This document shows, one piece after another, positions 11,699 through 23,329 of a stretch of 64,000 nt of DNA. The notes beneath the pieces are model-generated. The model was not told where the DNA came from, searched no databases, and worked only from the letters and a program-made list of their open reading frames with translations. The DNA lies in assembly GCA_037951165.1 (NCBI GenBank), contig JBBDHG010000128.1, forward strand, positions 420,501-484,500, written 5' to 3'. The DNA is from Lophius americanus (lineage: Eukaryota; Chordata; Actinopteri; Lophiiformes; Lophiidae). Each line of letters starts with the position of its first letter. Position 1 is the first letter of the stretch. Both the position numbers and the translations under genes were made by a program.

Positions 11699-13081
11699 AC
11701 ATACGTACACACTACTAACACGCATATACACACACCCACACTGATACATACAGAAACACACACACATACATAGACACGCACATACACACACGCACCCACA
11801 CATACATCCACACACACGTACACACTACTAACAGGCATATACACACACCCACACTGATACATACAGAAACACACACACATGAATATACACGCACATACAC
11901 ACACTTACCCACACATACATCCACACACACGTACACATTACTAACACGCATATACACACACCCACACTGATACATACAGACACACATACACACTCACACT
12001 GATACATACAGAAACACACACATACATAGACACATACACATACACACACATACAGTCACACAGACACACTCACACTTATACATACAGAAACACACACGTA
12101 CATAGACACACACACATACATACAGTCACACAAACACACCCACACTGATACATACAGAAACAAACACACATACATAGACACACACATACACACACGTACA
12201 CACACATACATAGACACACACACGTACACACACATACAGTCACACAGACACACTCACACTGATACATACAGAAACACACACATACATAGACATACACACA
12301 TATACAGTCACACAGACACACTCACACTTATACAAACAGAAACACAAACACGTACATAGACACACACACATACATACAGTCACACAAACACACTCCCACA
12401 TACATGCAGACACACACACACTCACACTGATACATACAGACACACATACATAGACACACACACATACACACACATGCAATCATACACACTCACTCACACT
12501 GATACATACAGACACACACTCCCACATATATACAGCAACACACACACATACACAATGATACATACAGACACACATACATAGACACACACACATACACACA
12601 CATGCAATCATACACACTCACTCACACTGATACATACACACACTCCCACATATATACAGCAACACACACACATACACAATGATACAAACAGGCACACACA
12701 CATACATAAACACACACACATACACACACATGGAGTCCCACACACTCACTCACACTGATACACACAGAAACACACACACATACAAACTAAGACATACACA
12801 CACATACATACAATCACACAAACATACTCCCACATACAAACACACGAACACACATACATACATACATACATACGCATACAGATAGACACACACATACAGA
12901 CAAACACACACACACTTACACACACATACAGACGCACATACGCAAACAAACACAGACAAACACACATGCAAACATATACACACAAACACATATATACAGA
13001 CACACACCCACACACTACACGCTTACACTCACACGCATACATACAGACATACACAGACAAACACACACACACACACACACA
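11680..13081. repeat. 1.4-kb CA-rich complex minisatellite
   Basis: An almost G-free stretch of ACAC, ATACATA and CAGACAC words. Recurrent longer blocks such as CACTGATACATACAGAAACAC appear in about a dozen diverged copies, and two units around 11710-11950 are near-duplicates about 117 bp apart. It ends in pure (CA)n at about 13059-13081. The cysteine/valine open frames on the - strand are by-products. Confidence 0.9.
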
Positions 13082-14240
13082 TATTAATTAAGGGTCATTA
13101 CCCAAGGCTGACCTGATTAGATATACATAAAGAACATTGTGTATGTCCTCTTCACATCAGCACAAACACAAACAGGACAATACCATAATGTCCTGATGAA
13201 TGAGAGCAGCGAGGACCGACGCGCCGTGGCCACGATATGTTATGAATAAAATATCAAATACTGCATTGAAACCTGTCCTCCTTCACAACATAAAGCAGCC
13301 CTCGGATATTCCTTAAAGCACATGGAGGTCAGAGTGACCCTGAAATTGATTGAGAAATGGGGACAGTTGGAGAGGCCCATTAGTGCGGCAAACATGTTGT
13401 CAGGGGAGGAGATTTATCTCGTCCATTAGTACAGTACATGAGGTTTATTTTTAAGGCTTAGATGTGAAGCCGTGCTCACACAAAAATGCCTGATCGAATC
13501 CATGCAACGTGATCGTTAGCTTCCGAGCTATCCAGCTAATGCTAGCTACTTGAATAAATCTAAAACATTTTTGAAAAGACTGTGCAGACGGTGACTCTCT
13601 GGGGTCCAATCATTTCACCGTTTCACCTTCTGCTAATATGTAAATGCAAAAAAAAAAGAAAAAAGGAGAGTGGAGAGTGCCAGGTTTATATTTGCATTAT
13701 TTTTCAATCAGAGAAGACAGAGAAGGAAGAAAAGATGAAAACAATTCATTACATATCCACCATTATCTGGACACTGGTGGTGGTGGCTGATGACTCTGCT
13801 GCGGCTGATGAGGGATGAGGCTGACTAGTAAGAGATGGGGAGGTGGAGGGCGTGCATCAGCAGCATGAAAGAATTAGATGGATGGAGAGAGAGTCATATT
13901 TAAGGACAGGAGCGGATGGTGATGGGCGGAGCATGAAGGTGTGACGCAGTGACTGGATGGATGAGGCTGCCTGAATGAGTTCAGCTGGTATGATTTGATC
14001 CCCCACACTGTGAAGCAGGTCATTTGGACTGAGCATCTGCAAAAATGTGAGGATAATCAAGGTGGAGGACCGGTAACCGTGGCCCGAGTGTGCCAGAGGA
14101 GAGTCTTTCTGAATTGAAACTGAACTCTTGATAGATCTCCATCTCCGCTGTTTTTCGATGAGGTTGTTCTGCCGGCTTTATCGGTCCGTGATCTCCAGCG
14201 CACGCTGTAGAGGTTTCCTTCTCAGGTTTCCTTCTGAATA
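13082..14240. other. Non-coding stretch, no gene seen
   Basis: Complex sequence. The segment 13345-13440, around GGCCCATTAGTGCGGCAAACA and TTATCTCGTCCATTAG, could be a conserved element. Open frames are short and unrecognised. Confidence 0.35.
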
Positions 14241-14254
14241 TATATATATATTTC

Positions 14255-14345
14255 AATCAGGGGGTTTTCAATCAGGGGTATTTCCTTTACAACGCAGGGG
14301 ATTGGGGACTTTTGGGGGGTAAACCTTTGCTGCCGAGGACGACAG
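14255..14345 (+). repeat. Interspersed repeat family 1, right block only (copy B)
   Basis: TTCAATCAGGGG, then ACAACGCAGGGGATTGGGGA, then CTTTGCTGCCGAGGACGACA match the right-hand block seen at 15738-15850 and 39755-39800. The leading words are themselves duplicated here. Confidence 0.7.
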
Positions 14346-15165
14346 CGTTGCTTCTCACCTAGTTGTGAATAACTTCTGACATAGTTCTTGAAAATAATCC
14401 GAAGGAAAGTGCAAAGTGTTGATGATGAGAACTTGATTGGTTTATAGAATCCTAAGAAGCACTGATTAACCAAAGATTGCAAATAAATAGAATTCTTCAA
14501 GTTAGATAGAGGCTACACATTCGTTTTAGAGGATTTAATTGACTCATCACTCTGCAAACCGTTAACTCCTGGATACAATACAAAAAAAAAACAAAAAAAA
14601 AACGGATGGACAGCTTATGCGATGGATCGCCTGATCGAGGAAACCGGATCGCGATATAATAACGACAAAATCAGGCTGTGAATGTGATTTTTTTAAAGCA
14701 TGTACTAATCGTATTTTCCGGTCCGTTTCTTCGACTCTAATTGCCTCCATCTCCTTTTCTCCCTCCGAGCATCTGATGGTGAGATGATTTGCGGAGAAGA
14801 TTCCCTCCTCCTCTTTCGATCCGGCTTTTTCCTGTTGTTAGTATTTCTTCAGGACACACCAGCTGCTTCATGCTTCGCCCACAGGACGTGTGTTTTCTTC
14901 CAGGCCCAATCCCTGAAGTATTGATTTGCTGTATTCCACCCTGTCCTGCTGCCGCTGGGCCGAATTGAGGCGAGAATGTTGGCGGCTCTATAAAGATTAA
15001 TGAGGACAAATGTACAGCCATTACGCTGTTACACCTAATAAATAATTCCATCGTTGTCTTCTTCACTTTTCCTTCATTATTTTCCCTATAGATTCGAATT
15101 TTTGTGGGTTTAGCTGCGACTATTTCCTGACACATTCTACCGCTGCAAACGCGATAATTCAAGAA
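14346..15165. other. Non-coding stretch, no gene seen
   Basis: Complex sequence with an A-rich run at 14580-14600. A 141-codon - strand open frame (14737-15162) has no recognisable domain and low-complexity ends, and is considered fortuitous. Confidence 0.35.
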
Positions 15166-15169
15166 TATG

Positions 15170-15850
15170 GATCATGTTAAAATTTAAACCCACGTGGACT
15201 TTAGTGCGAGGAAGGACTGGATTGATTTTGGGAAAGGTCAGTTGCATTATTTCTGACACTGAGGGGCGCTTTATCTCCATAACATTTTCAATCCATAATT
15301 TCATATAATCCACTGAGGAAGAACTTTCTTATTTCTATCATATTTTACTCTAAAAGTTCATATTTCACTCAGTAGGGGGAGCTCTTTGTCCCGAAGGTTT
15401 TTTTTCCGGTCCTTAATTTCTCAACCGTCAGTCCGATTTAATCCACATTTGGTGCATATGGATGAACTCAAGGAGATCTATCCTGGATACATGTTTATGT
15501 ATTTATATGTCATACTTTACTCTCATAGTTTATATTTTACTCACTAGGTTGAGCTTTTTTTTTACAGAAACACTGATTTTTGGACATAACTTCCTAATCG
15601 TTGATCCGAGGAGATCTTTTTTTTACGTGTCATATATATTAATATAATAGCTCATATATTACACACTAGGGGGAGCTCTTTACAAATAAAAAAATAAAAA
15701 AAACACTGTTCTTCGGACATAACTTCATATTTCATTTGAGGAGTTCAATCAGGGGAATTGCTTGTACAATGCAGGAGATTGGGGACTTTTCAGGAATATA
15801 CCCCTTCTGCCGGGGACAATTGATTAGGCTAGTTGTCTCAAGTGAAGTTT
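15170..15850 (+). repeat. Interspersed repeat family 1, nearly full copy (copy C)
   Basis: Has the left block (TTTAGTGCGAGGAAGGACTG at 15201), two or more internal units each ending in TCACTAGGxxGAGCT, and the right block GGAGTTCAATCAGGGGAATT at 15738 through the GCAGGAGATTGGGGACTT region. It is the best template in the window for the family's layout. Confidence 0.8.
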
Positions 15851-16690
15851 TATGTCTTAGAGTGCAGATAGAAGCAAATACTTTTGCCCCACTTGGCAAG
15901 GAGCGGCAACATTTCCTTAGACCTGAAAAAGGAGATTTTTCTTTTCTTTTTTTTTTAAAGTATGAATGTAATCAAAACAGATAAATAAATAAACAACCAC
16001 ACATACACTCACAGGAACAAAATCCAGGCCCATCCTTGCCAGTAACATGTCTTCTGGATCACGACGGCTCTCTTCTCGCCGCACCAGCTGCGTTCTCCGA
16101 CTGATGCCAACGTAGAGTAATTAACATTTATCAGTCTCCAAGAGTGACCTTTCCCCCACGAGGGGAGGGTGATTTGCAGCCTGCCGTGGTCTTTACTTCC
16201 CCACTGCACCGCTCGCTCAGACATTACCAACAACCGGCAGTCAGGGGAAAGAGCTCGGATCAAGGCCCGACTGTCATCAGCTGCCATTACAGGCCGCGGA
16301 GAATCGTAATGCTGAGTGACCGGCCAATTTGACATGGCAGGTCCTACTTGCAAAGTTCATGACCAGCAAATACGGCCATTAGACCTGATGTGTGCTGGTA
16401 TGGTATGTAGCAGAATGCGTAGTGTTGTACAAAAAAATACAAATAGAAAGGATGACGATGTTTCCTGGAAAGGTTGTAAATACCTTTATTATGTTCAGGC
16501 TGACATTAGTGTAGGTAGTTGGTCCACCTCCTTTATTGTGCTGGTTGAATGTCAGGATCGGATATTAGGTCAATTTCCACTAACGATTCTCTCCCTCTTT
16601 TATTGCCTCATATTCAGCAACTGGTGAAAAAAAAACAAAAAAAACAACAACTTGTTGCTATCACCTTTTTCACCGCCTCTGCCTTGTCCA
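15851..16690. other. Non-coding stretch with a candidate conserved segment
   Basis: The segment 16080-16330, around AGTAATTAACATTTATCAGT and AGCTGCCATTACAGGCCGCG, is complex and GC-balanced unlike its flanks. The rest is unremarkable and no gene is seen. Confidence 0.3.
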
Positions 16691-16744
16691 CTCGTAGACT
16701 TTTTTATCTATTGATAGATAAACACTGAATTAATCCCCAAAAGG

Positions 16745-16830
16745 GAAACATACATACACACATATACATATATAAATAAGATATATAATTATACAAATAT
16801 ATCTTATATATATATATATATATATATACA

Positions 16831-16886
<56 letters not shown>

Positions 16887-16938
16887 CACATACACACATA
16901 TACATATATAAATAAGATATATAATTATACAAATATAT

Positions 16939-16986
<48 letters not shown>

Positions 16987-17035
16987 CACATACACACATA
17001 TACATATATAACTAAGATATATATGTAAATAAGAT
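16745..17035. repeat. TA-rich array with a duplicated 135-bp block
   Basis: The block CACATATACATATATAAATA through AATTATACAAATATATCTT occurs at about 16758 and again about 135 bp later, followed by (TA)n tracts; a third truncated copy starts at about 16995. The flank at about 16705-16750 resembles the TAGATA...CCCCAAAAGGGAAAC end of fish microsatellite-associated repeats. Confidence 0.85.
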
Positions 17036-17165
17036 TCAAAAAATAATTCAAAAATAGAAAACAATAAAGAATAAGAATATTTTTTGAAATTCACGTTCAT
17101 TAAAATATTAAATATTATCATACTTTTATGAGTTCACCGGCAAAAAAATATAAGGCCACAAATTC

Positions 17166-18620
17166 TTCAAACAGCCATAACATTATAACCACTTACAGGT
17201 GAAAAGACTAACGCCGATTTTCTTATATTATGCCTGAAGGCTGGAGGAAAAACGCTGATTTTCAAGAACAGGGGCACTTCGCTGAGCTGTAGCAGCGACT
17301 GAAGCAGAAACTGATGAGTCACTATTAAGACGTGGGAAAGAGTAGTGGGAGCTAGGTTAAGAAAAGAGGGTATTATTTGTGGGCTGTAGTACAGAAAGAG
17401 CTCGTTGAGAGTTCTGGTGGAGAAGTAGAGGTAAGAAGGAGTAACAGCGTGTCTTTTTGTGGATTTAGAGAAAACGTATCACACAGCGCCGACGGAGGAA
17501 TTATGGGATTGCATTAGGAAGTTTGGGGTGAAGGAGAAAGGGCGCAGGATATATGAGAGCAGCATGTGGGGCTACATCAAGGATCGGCCCTGAGCCCCCT
17601 CTTGTTTGCTATGGTGATGGACAGGCTGACAGATGAGGTCAGGCTGGAGTCTCCGTGGACTAGGATGTTTGCGGATGACATTGTGGTCTGAGGTGAGAGC
17701 AGAGAGCAGGTGGAGGAAAACCTGAAGAAGAGGCGGTTTGCGCTGGAAAGAAGAGGAATGAAGGTCTTAGAATGAGGATGGAGGAACGGTGAGGATGAAG
17801 GAGCAGAGGTGGAGAAGGTGCAGGAGTTAAAGTACATTGGGTCAATTGTTGAGAGCATCAGGGATTGTGGAAAAGAGAAGAAGTGTGTGCGGGCAGGGTG
17901 GAGTTGATGGAGATGAGTGTGAGGAGTTATCTGTGACAGAGGAGTTACAGCAGGAGTGAAGGGAAAGGTTTCCAAAATGGTGGTGAGAGCAGCTCTACTG
18001 GATGGTTTACAGATTCTGACCAAAAGACAGTAGGCTACGCTGAAGACGTTCAGATGCTCTCAGAACAGGACAGAATTAGAAAGGAGGACATCATGGGGAC
18101 AGCCCAGGTGAGACGTCTTGGAGACAAAGTTAGAGAGCACAGATTGAGATGTGAAGAGGAAGGATAGTGGATCTGTTGGTAGGACGATGCTGGAGGAGGA
18201 GGGGGAAAGAGGGGAAGGAGAGGAGACTAAAAGAGGAGGTTTCAGGATGTGGTGAAAGAGGACATGCAGTTGGTTGGGATGACAGTATAGGATGCAGAGG
18301 ACAGGTTACGATGGATATAGTACTTAAAGGGAACAACCGGAGAGAAGATGAACAGGATCTTCTTATAATTGCCTCTCCTGTCAGTGGGTGGGATATATTT
18401 GGCAGTAAGTGATCATTTTGTCCTCAAAGTTGACGTGTTGGAAGAGGGGAAAATTGGCAAAGCGTAGGAATCTTAAAAATACCATATTTTTATGTCTGGA
18501 CAACTGGTGTCCGATTATCTCTAAGATTACAGTTCTTGTCGGATGTTCCCTGTCTGCAGGCGTGTGGCCAATCAGCAAACCTCTACCTGGTTTTAATGTT
18601 ATGGCTGATCGGTCCGTGTG
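17166..18620 (+). mobile_element. Tc1/mariner-like transposon remnant, split by a LINE
   Basis: The left end (about 17172-17234) reads CAGCCATAACATTATAACCA then CAGGTGAA. The right end (about 18590-18618) reads GGTTTTAATGTTATGGCTGA then TCGGT, which is the inverse of the left end. Between the LINE and the right end, 18373-18560 matches the Tc1-type 5' region (GTGGGATATATTTGGCAGTA, TTTTGTCCTCAAAGTTGACG) and a degenerate start of the transposase frame, after which most of the transposase is deleted. Without the LINE the element would be about 330 bp, a non-autonomous deletion derivative. Confidence 0.8.
17235..18359 (+). mobile_element. Degenerate RTE-like LINE fragment inserted in the Tc1-like element
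   Basis: A conceptual frame at 17581-17688 reads GSALSPLLFAMVMDRLTDEV and then FADDIVV before a stop. This is the reverse transcriptase region containing the F(A)DD catalytic box. Upstream, a second-frame segment reads VDLEKTYHTAP (about 17464-17496), and downstream come shifted pieces of the post-RT region. Many stops and frameshifts make it dead. It is flanked by the near-duplicate TTCTTATATTATGCC (17220-17234) and TTCTTATAATTGCC (18360-18373), a probable target-site duplication. The clade assignment is from memory of family motifs. Confidence 0.75.
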
Positions 18621-18733
18621 TAAGTGGTTCGATTTCAGGGATGCTGATGTATTTCATATTAAGAGTGAAAGACCTTCTCCACCAATTTCCGGTTAAATGC
18701 CCGTTTCAAACCTCAACATGACCAAAAATACAT

Positions 18734-19390
18734 ACACTGTAAAAAAAATATATATTTATATATATATATATATAAAAATATGAAAATAAAAAAGAACTTG
18801 TTCAGTGTAACACGAAATGAAATTAAGTATTATTAAGCTTCAAATTTAAGTTGGAAATACTAATTTTTGAAGAAAATTGGAAGTTTTTTCAATTTTTCTT
18901 TGAATGCTTTTGGGTTCTAATCATGCACTGTAAAATGAAAATTGTTTTCTGAATTAAAATAAATGATTTCATATAGTAGCCTATATTAAATCAAGTACTT
19001 TTGAACTTATTAATTCAAGTTGTAAATTCTGAATTTATTTTGTCGCCAAGTAAAAAAAAAAATTTTGAATTACAAACAATTCTCTTTTTACAGTATGTAA
19101 TATTTGTCTTAAAATGCTGCAGGAATAAACTACTTTCAAAAACAAAAATGTATTCACTGTTTTATATTTTAAGTCTTTTGAAGATACTTATAACTTTTTT
19201 TTATGCCTATGGGATCTTAACATATACTGTAAAAAGAAAATTGTTGAAATTTTAATTAAAGAAATTGAAACTTTTAACCTCAAATAATCAAGTTATTAAG
19301 TATGATTTAAGTTGGAACTACTTCATTTAATTGAGTGTTACTAGTTGATGAAGTATTTTGAGTTGATCAAACTATTCTCTTTTTACAGTG
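18734..19390. mobile_element. Cluster of MITE-like elements with CACTGTAAAA ends
   Basis: At least two units have matching inverted ends: about 18925-19095 (CACTGTAAAATGAAAATTGT ... ACAATTCTCTTTTTACAGT) and about 19226-19390 (TACTGTAAAAAGAAAATTGT ... TTCTCTTTTTACAGTGCA). A third, partial unit starts at about 18736 (CACTGTAAAAAAAATATA). Interiors are rich in AAGTT/AACTT words. There is no coding capacity. They resemble short non-autonomous DNA elements common in fish. Confidence 0.6.
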
Positions 19391-19479
19391 CATACACAGA
19401 TTCTAGTCCTAAAAAGTGAATTGAATTTTTTTTTTTTACTGCATTTAATTTGAAGCACATTCAGAAATCAGGTTTTAAG

Positions 19480-19690
19480 GCTCTTTGAGACGGAATGAAT
19501 CATCTGCTGCTCTCTCCGCGGCAGCAAACCCTGAGCGGATCACTGGAATACAAAACACCGAAGAGTCTGGAGAACGCGGCGCTCCTCGGAATGACCGTTC
19601 ATATTGGCGAGAGCAATTATCTTGCAATTAAGCACGCCTGTAATCAACATTTCCCCGACGTGACGATGCAGCACGGTTCGATCTTCAGGT
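19480..19690. promoter_or_regulatory. Candidate conserved non-coding segment
   Basis: Complex sequence open in both directions, with AGCAATTATCTTGCAATTAA in its middle. It is bounded by MITEs on the left and a dispersed repeat on the right. Both open frames (65 and 62 codons) lack recognisable domains, so a conserved element or chance are both possible. Confidence 0.2.
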
Positions 19691-19694
19691 AATA

Positions 19695-19940
19695 TTAATA
19701 ATAATAATACATTTAATTTATAACGCACTTTACATTTGGATCAAATCTCAAAGTGCTGCAAGGTAAAAGCAGATAAAAGCATATCAATAAAAAAAAATTA
19801 TAATAATTACATATAAATATGACCAAAAAGCAGCAAATTTAATTAAGGTTATAGGTTCTGCTAAAAAGGGAAAGTTTTAAGTCCTTTTTTAGATGTCTCA
19901 GTTGTCTGTGGAGCCCTCAGATGGTCAGATGGTCAAGCTC
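19695..19940 (+). repeat. Teleost interspersed repeat fragment
   Basis: ATAATAATAATACATTTAAT, TAACGCACTTTACATTTGGA, ATCTCAAAGTGCTGCAAGGT and GTCTGTGGAGCCCTCAGATG occur in the order typical of a dispersed fish repeat. The family name is not certain. Confidence 0.55.
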
Positions 19941-20099
19941 ATGAGGGTTTGCAGTAGTTTTTGTTTTGCTGCACAGCCATTCGTTAAACGTGTAAACGCT
20001 CCTCGCTGTGTACGAACGCATTGTGCAAGGTTTAATAAAAAGAAAAATTGAAGTTCTAGAAACAAAAAACCCAACATATAGAAACTTTTGGTCTGTACG

Positions 20100-21010
20100 T
20101 ACGTGATTCTAAACTGCGCCAGGCTCAGTTTAAAGAAAGTAAAGGAAAACTGCTTTAATTAAGCAGAATAGCCAGTGTAGGATTTTTATTCACAAAGTGC
20201 CCGTCACCTCTTTGAATGAATGCATAATCATCCAGCCATTAAATTTGGTCTCCGGACTGATTCCATACACCTTCAGACAGTTGGCTTATATTAAAAAGCG
20301 CTTGGATGAGATCCTTGTAATGAGGTGTTCCACCGAGTCACAAAGGGAAGCTTTTTAACATTTATAACCGCAGACAGAAAGAGATACTCATCCGTATTTG
20401 ATCCGCATGCGAGGCGAGTCGCCCACGCCGCCAATGTTGCCGCAACTATGAGGGTCGGACGGCTACCTGGGATGTATGCTAATGAGATCTCAGCACCCTG
20501 ACGGGGCTTCTGCCCTGCGCAGGAGGCAGAAAGTGACGGCTTTTCTGATTACGCTGCGTGTTTAAATGAGGAGGAGAAACAGTTGACACATCTGGTAATA
20601 GATCAACAGCGTTTCCCGGCTGGAGACGTTTCTCAGATCCCAAACCACTTTCAGCCTTGTGAGGCGAGTAGGAATGAGGTTTTCACCCAGGTGGCTAAAA
20701 CCCCGTTAGTGTCTCAGTAATCCCGGCCTTTACAGCAGCGCCAAACATCAGCTCCCCATTACAGTCCCTGACTGAGTAGGATAGACGGCAACAGATTGCC
20801 TTACAGCCCATTTACCTGCAGCACTAAAGACCTTTGTGATCCACTCAGGGATACTTAGAAGGCAAACTGCCGCACGCTTTGCCTCCGCCCTCCCTCTACG
20901 CTCCCAATCAGAGAGGCGCTCTACCACAAAAAATGTAATCAGCTAACTTTTCAACAACCCTTCAGCTCCGCTGGTAGTTGATAAACGCTATCGCTTGTGT
21001 TACGAGAGGC
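20100..21010. promoter_or_regulatory. Complex single-copy block, possible conserved regulatory region
   Basis: Unlike its surroundings this 0.9 kb lacks simple repeats and has balanced composition. It contains words such as GCTTTAATTAAGCAGAATAG, GAATGCATAATCATCCAGCC and TGTATGCTAATGAGATCTCA. There is no open frame or splice pattern. Inference only. Confidence 0.25.
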
Positions 21011-21019
21011 ATTATTCTA

Positions 21020-21111
21020 TTTTATTTTATTTTGTTTATTACACATATTATATCATATTACCTTGAATTATAATATATTATATTTCATTTTTATTATACT
21101 ATGTTATACAG

Positions 21112-21158
<47 letters not shown>

Positions 21159-21275
21159 CATTGAATTATATTATATTATATTATATCATATTATGTCAAA
21201 TTTTAATTTTTTTTACACTATATTATGCAGCATTATATAATATAATATTGAATTATATTATATTATATCATTTTT
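21020..21275. repeat. TATTA-type and (TA)n AT-rich repeat
   Basis: ATTATATTATA-type words flank a (TA)n run at about 21116-21151. Confidence 0.85.
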
Positions 21276-21334
21276 TCTCAACCATGACACAAGAATAGCC
21301 TATGTTTAGGAAAAGTGAGGACTCCAACAAACTC

Positions 21335-21420
21335 TCTTGAGTATCTCTGAAATACTCCAGCGGTCACTCCTCGACTGTGCCTTCCACTTCAGTGTCTCTG
21401 TTCAGTCCCCTGAGCCCCAA
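21335..21420. repeat. Dispersed repeat family 2, copy B
   Basis: Shares about 80 bp with 7690-7780 (GAGTATCTCT...CTGTGCCTTCCACTTCAGTG...GAGCCCC). Confidence 0.6.
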
Positions 21421-22850
21421 ACTCACACACCAAAGGAACATCAAAGGAATCGAAGGAAACGAAGGCGGCAATAGCCAAATTGTGATGTCACTACTTCAAA
21501 CAGCTTATTTATTTTATTAGAGAACTTATTATTAAAGTTATTTTTGGAAACGTCGACAGTTGTTCCACTTTTATTAAAATAAAGATGTTTCTGAGTGACT
21601 CGGTTTCCTGACATCCGTACTCATCTCTACTTCTTCCAAACACCAATCAAATAGAAACAAAATACAATCCGCCTCCAGAAATGTAAAATGTCTTCAAAAA
21701 CATATACATCAAAAATGAGGCATTATGGGTAAAACTAGTCATTCAAAGCCCGCTGTCCTCCATATAATCACAGCATCAGACAGCAGCAGATTTAAAAAAA
21801 AGTCTTGCGGTGGAAGCTACGGTCCGCCGCGCCGTTTCTCCTCGTATAAGTCATGGAGACAAGTGCTTAAACTCAAGGAGGCAGTGGGCCGATGAAGACG
21901 AGGCTGGAGAGGCGTTGGAGTGCGGGGCCGGCGTGTTCGTAATGAGAGGAGAACAGGGCTCACTGCGGCGGCATAAAGAAGGAAGAGCTCCGTCTGCACA
22001 TTAAAGTCTAGAATGTTTTAGTGAGGGCAATAAAGCCCGTGGCTAATCACATTCACCGGGAGAGCGCTATCCTTCAGCGGATGACCGCGTGCAATCGTCC
22101 AGGTTTACCTCCATAAACAGAAACACACCCCTCTCGCTTTTGTGCGGCGGCGAGAGAAAAAAAACAAGAAGGTCAAGCAGGGATTTGTTATTGCAGTGAG
22201 ATTGCTCATATTGTCATGTAATATTTATTTATTAAGCGTGAAGGATGAAGGAAGGCTCTTGATAATAATCTAATACCAGGTTAATTAGTGGAGAAATAAT
22301 GAAATAAAGGTCTTCGGCCTCTTTTTCCCAGTCGATAGCAATTAAGACTTATGAGCACATCAGTCACAGTTTGAATATTTGCCCCGACGCTGGTTTTCAC
22401 TTCTGGCAGAACGGTCGGGCGGCGCGGTGAAAGTCCCACCTCCGTGTGAGGGTGCTTGTCAGCCCATTAGATGACGAGTTACCAGGCAACCACACGCCGT
22501 GTCAACGCGACATACAAGCAACCCCAACCGGCCTATTGTTTAGTCAGCGCAACGGTGATGCGATCACATGTGGGTGCGTTTTTTTTTTACGATTCATCCA
22601 GCTCCGGGCGACTCGGGGCAATTAAGAGTCTCATTCATTACGAGGAGCTTCCTGTTGAATGGTAAACAGACGCTCCTGCGCGAGGAAGATGAAACAGGTT
22701 TCCTGCTTTGGATTGACACGAACACGAGAGCGTGATTTAATCAGACAGTTTATTCAACAGCGCTGCAATAACCCTGGTTACTCTTCATCGCCTGAACTTA
22801 CAGGGGAGAGAGAGACACCTGTGGGCGAATTAGACATGACATTCATATTC
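21421..22850. other. Non-coding stretch, no gene seen
   Basis: Complex sequence, GC-richer at 21800-22000 and 22390-22680. Open frames of 60-107 codons occur on both strands but none resembles a known family. Confidence 0.35.
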
Positions 22851-22865
22851 ATTCATTCATTCCTT

Positions 22866-22895
22866 GCATCCTCTTCCTCTTCCTCTTCCTCTTCC
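22866..22895. repeat. (CTCTTC)n microsatellite
   Basis: About five CTCTTC units. Confidence 0.85.
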
Positions 22896-22983
22896 ATGCT
22901 CTTCGCTACGGTTGCCTACAGGGGGAAAACGCACTGCAACTTAAGGAAACACTTGCAAATAGGCAAAATAAAAGCACATTAGG

Positions 22984-23145
22984 AAAATGTCTTCATCATT
23001 TTGACCACACATGTGCAGCAAATATAGAAAACATCTTCATCAATGTGACAACACATGTGCAGCAAATATAGAAAACATCTTCATCAATGTGACCACACAT
23101 GTGCAGCAAACATAGAAAACATCTTCATCATTTTGAAAACATATA
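22984..23145. repeat. 44-bp minisatellite, 3.5 copies
   Basis: Copies start at 22984, 23028 and 23072, plus a partial one at 23116. The unit is AAAACATCTTCATCAATGTG followed by ACCACACATGTGCAGC and AAATATAG. The first and last copies share the variant CATTTTGA. Confidence 0.95.
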
Positions 23146-23185
23146 CGTTTTAATACGTTTTAAATAGAAAAAAAATATCTTCATC

Positions 23186-23316
23186 AGACAGACAGACAGT
23201 TATCGTTACAGACAGACAGTTAAAGTTACAGACGGACAGTCAAAGTTACATACAGACAGACAGACATTTAAAGTTACAGACAGACAGACAGTTATAGTTA
23301 CAGACAGACAGACAAT
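23186..23316. repeat. (CAGA)n with interspersed GTTAAAGTTA spacers
   Basis: Blocks of ACAGACAGACAG alternate with TTAAAGTTACAG or TTATAGTTACAG about every 29-36 bp. Confidence 0.9.
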
Positions 23317-23329
23317 CAGCAGCCATACT

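Noticed and set aside
11602..13078. Cysteine/valine-rich frames on the - strand resembling a cysteine-rich secreted protein
   Set aside because: They are translations of the CA-rich array. Cysteine spacing follows the dinucleotide, and the frames overlap each other.
14737..15162. 141-codon - strand open frame
   Set aside because: No domain, no conserved motif, and no nearby splice or promoter context; its length is within chance for this GC content.
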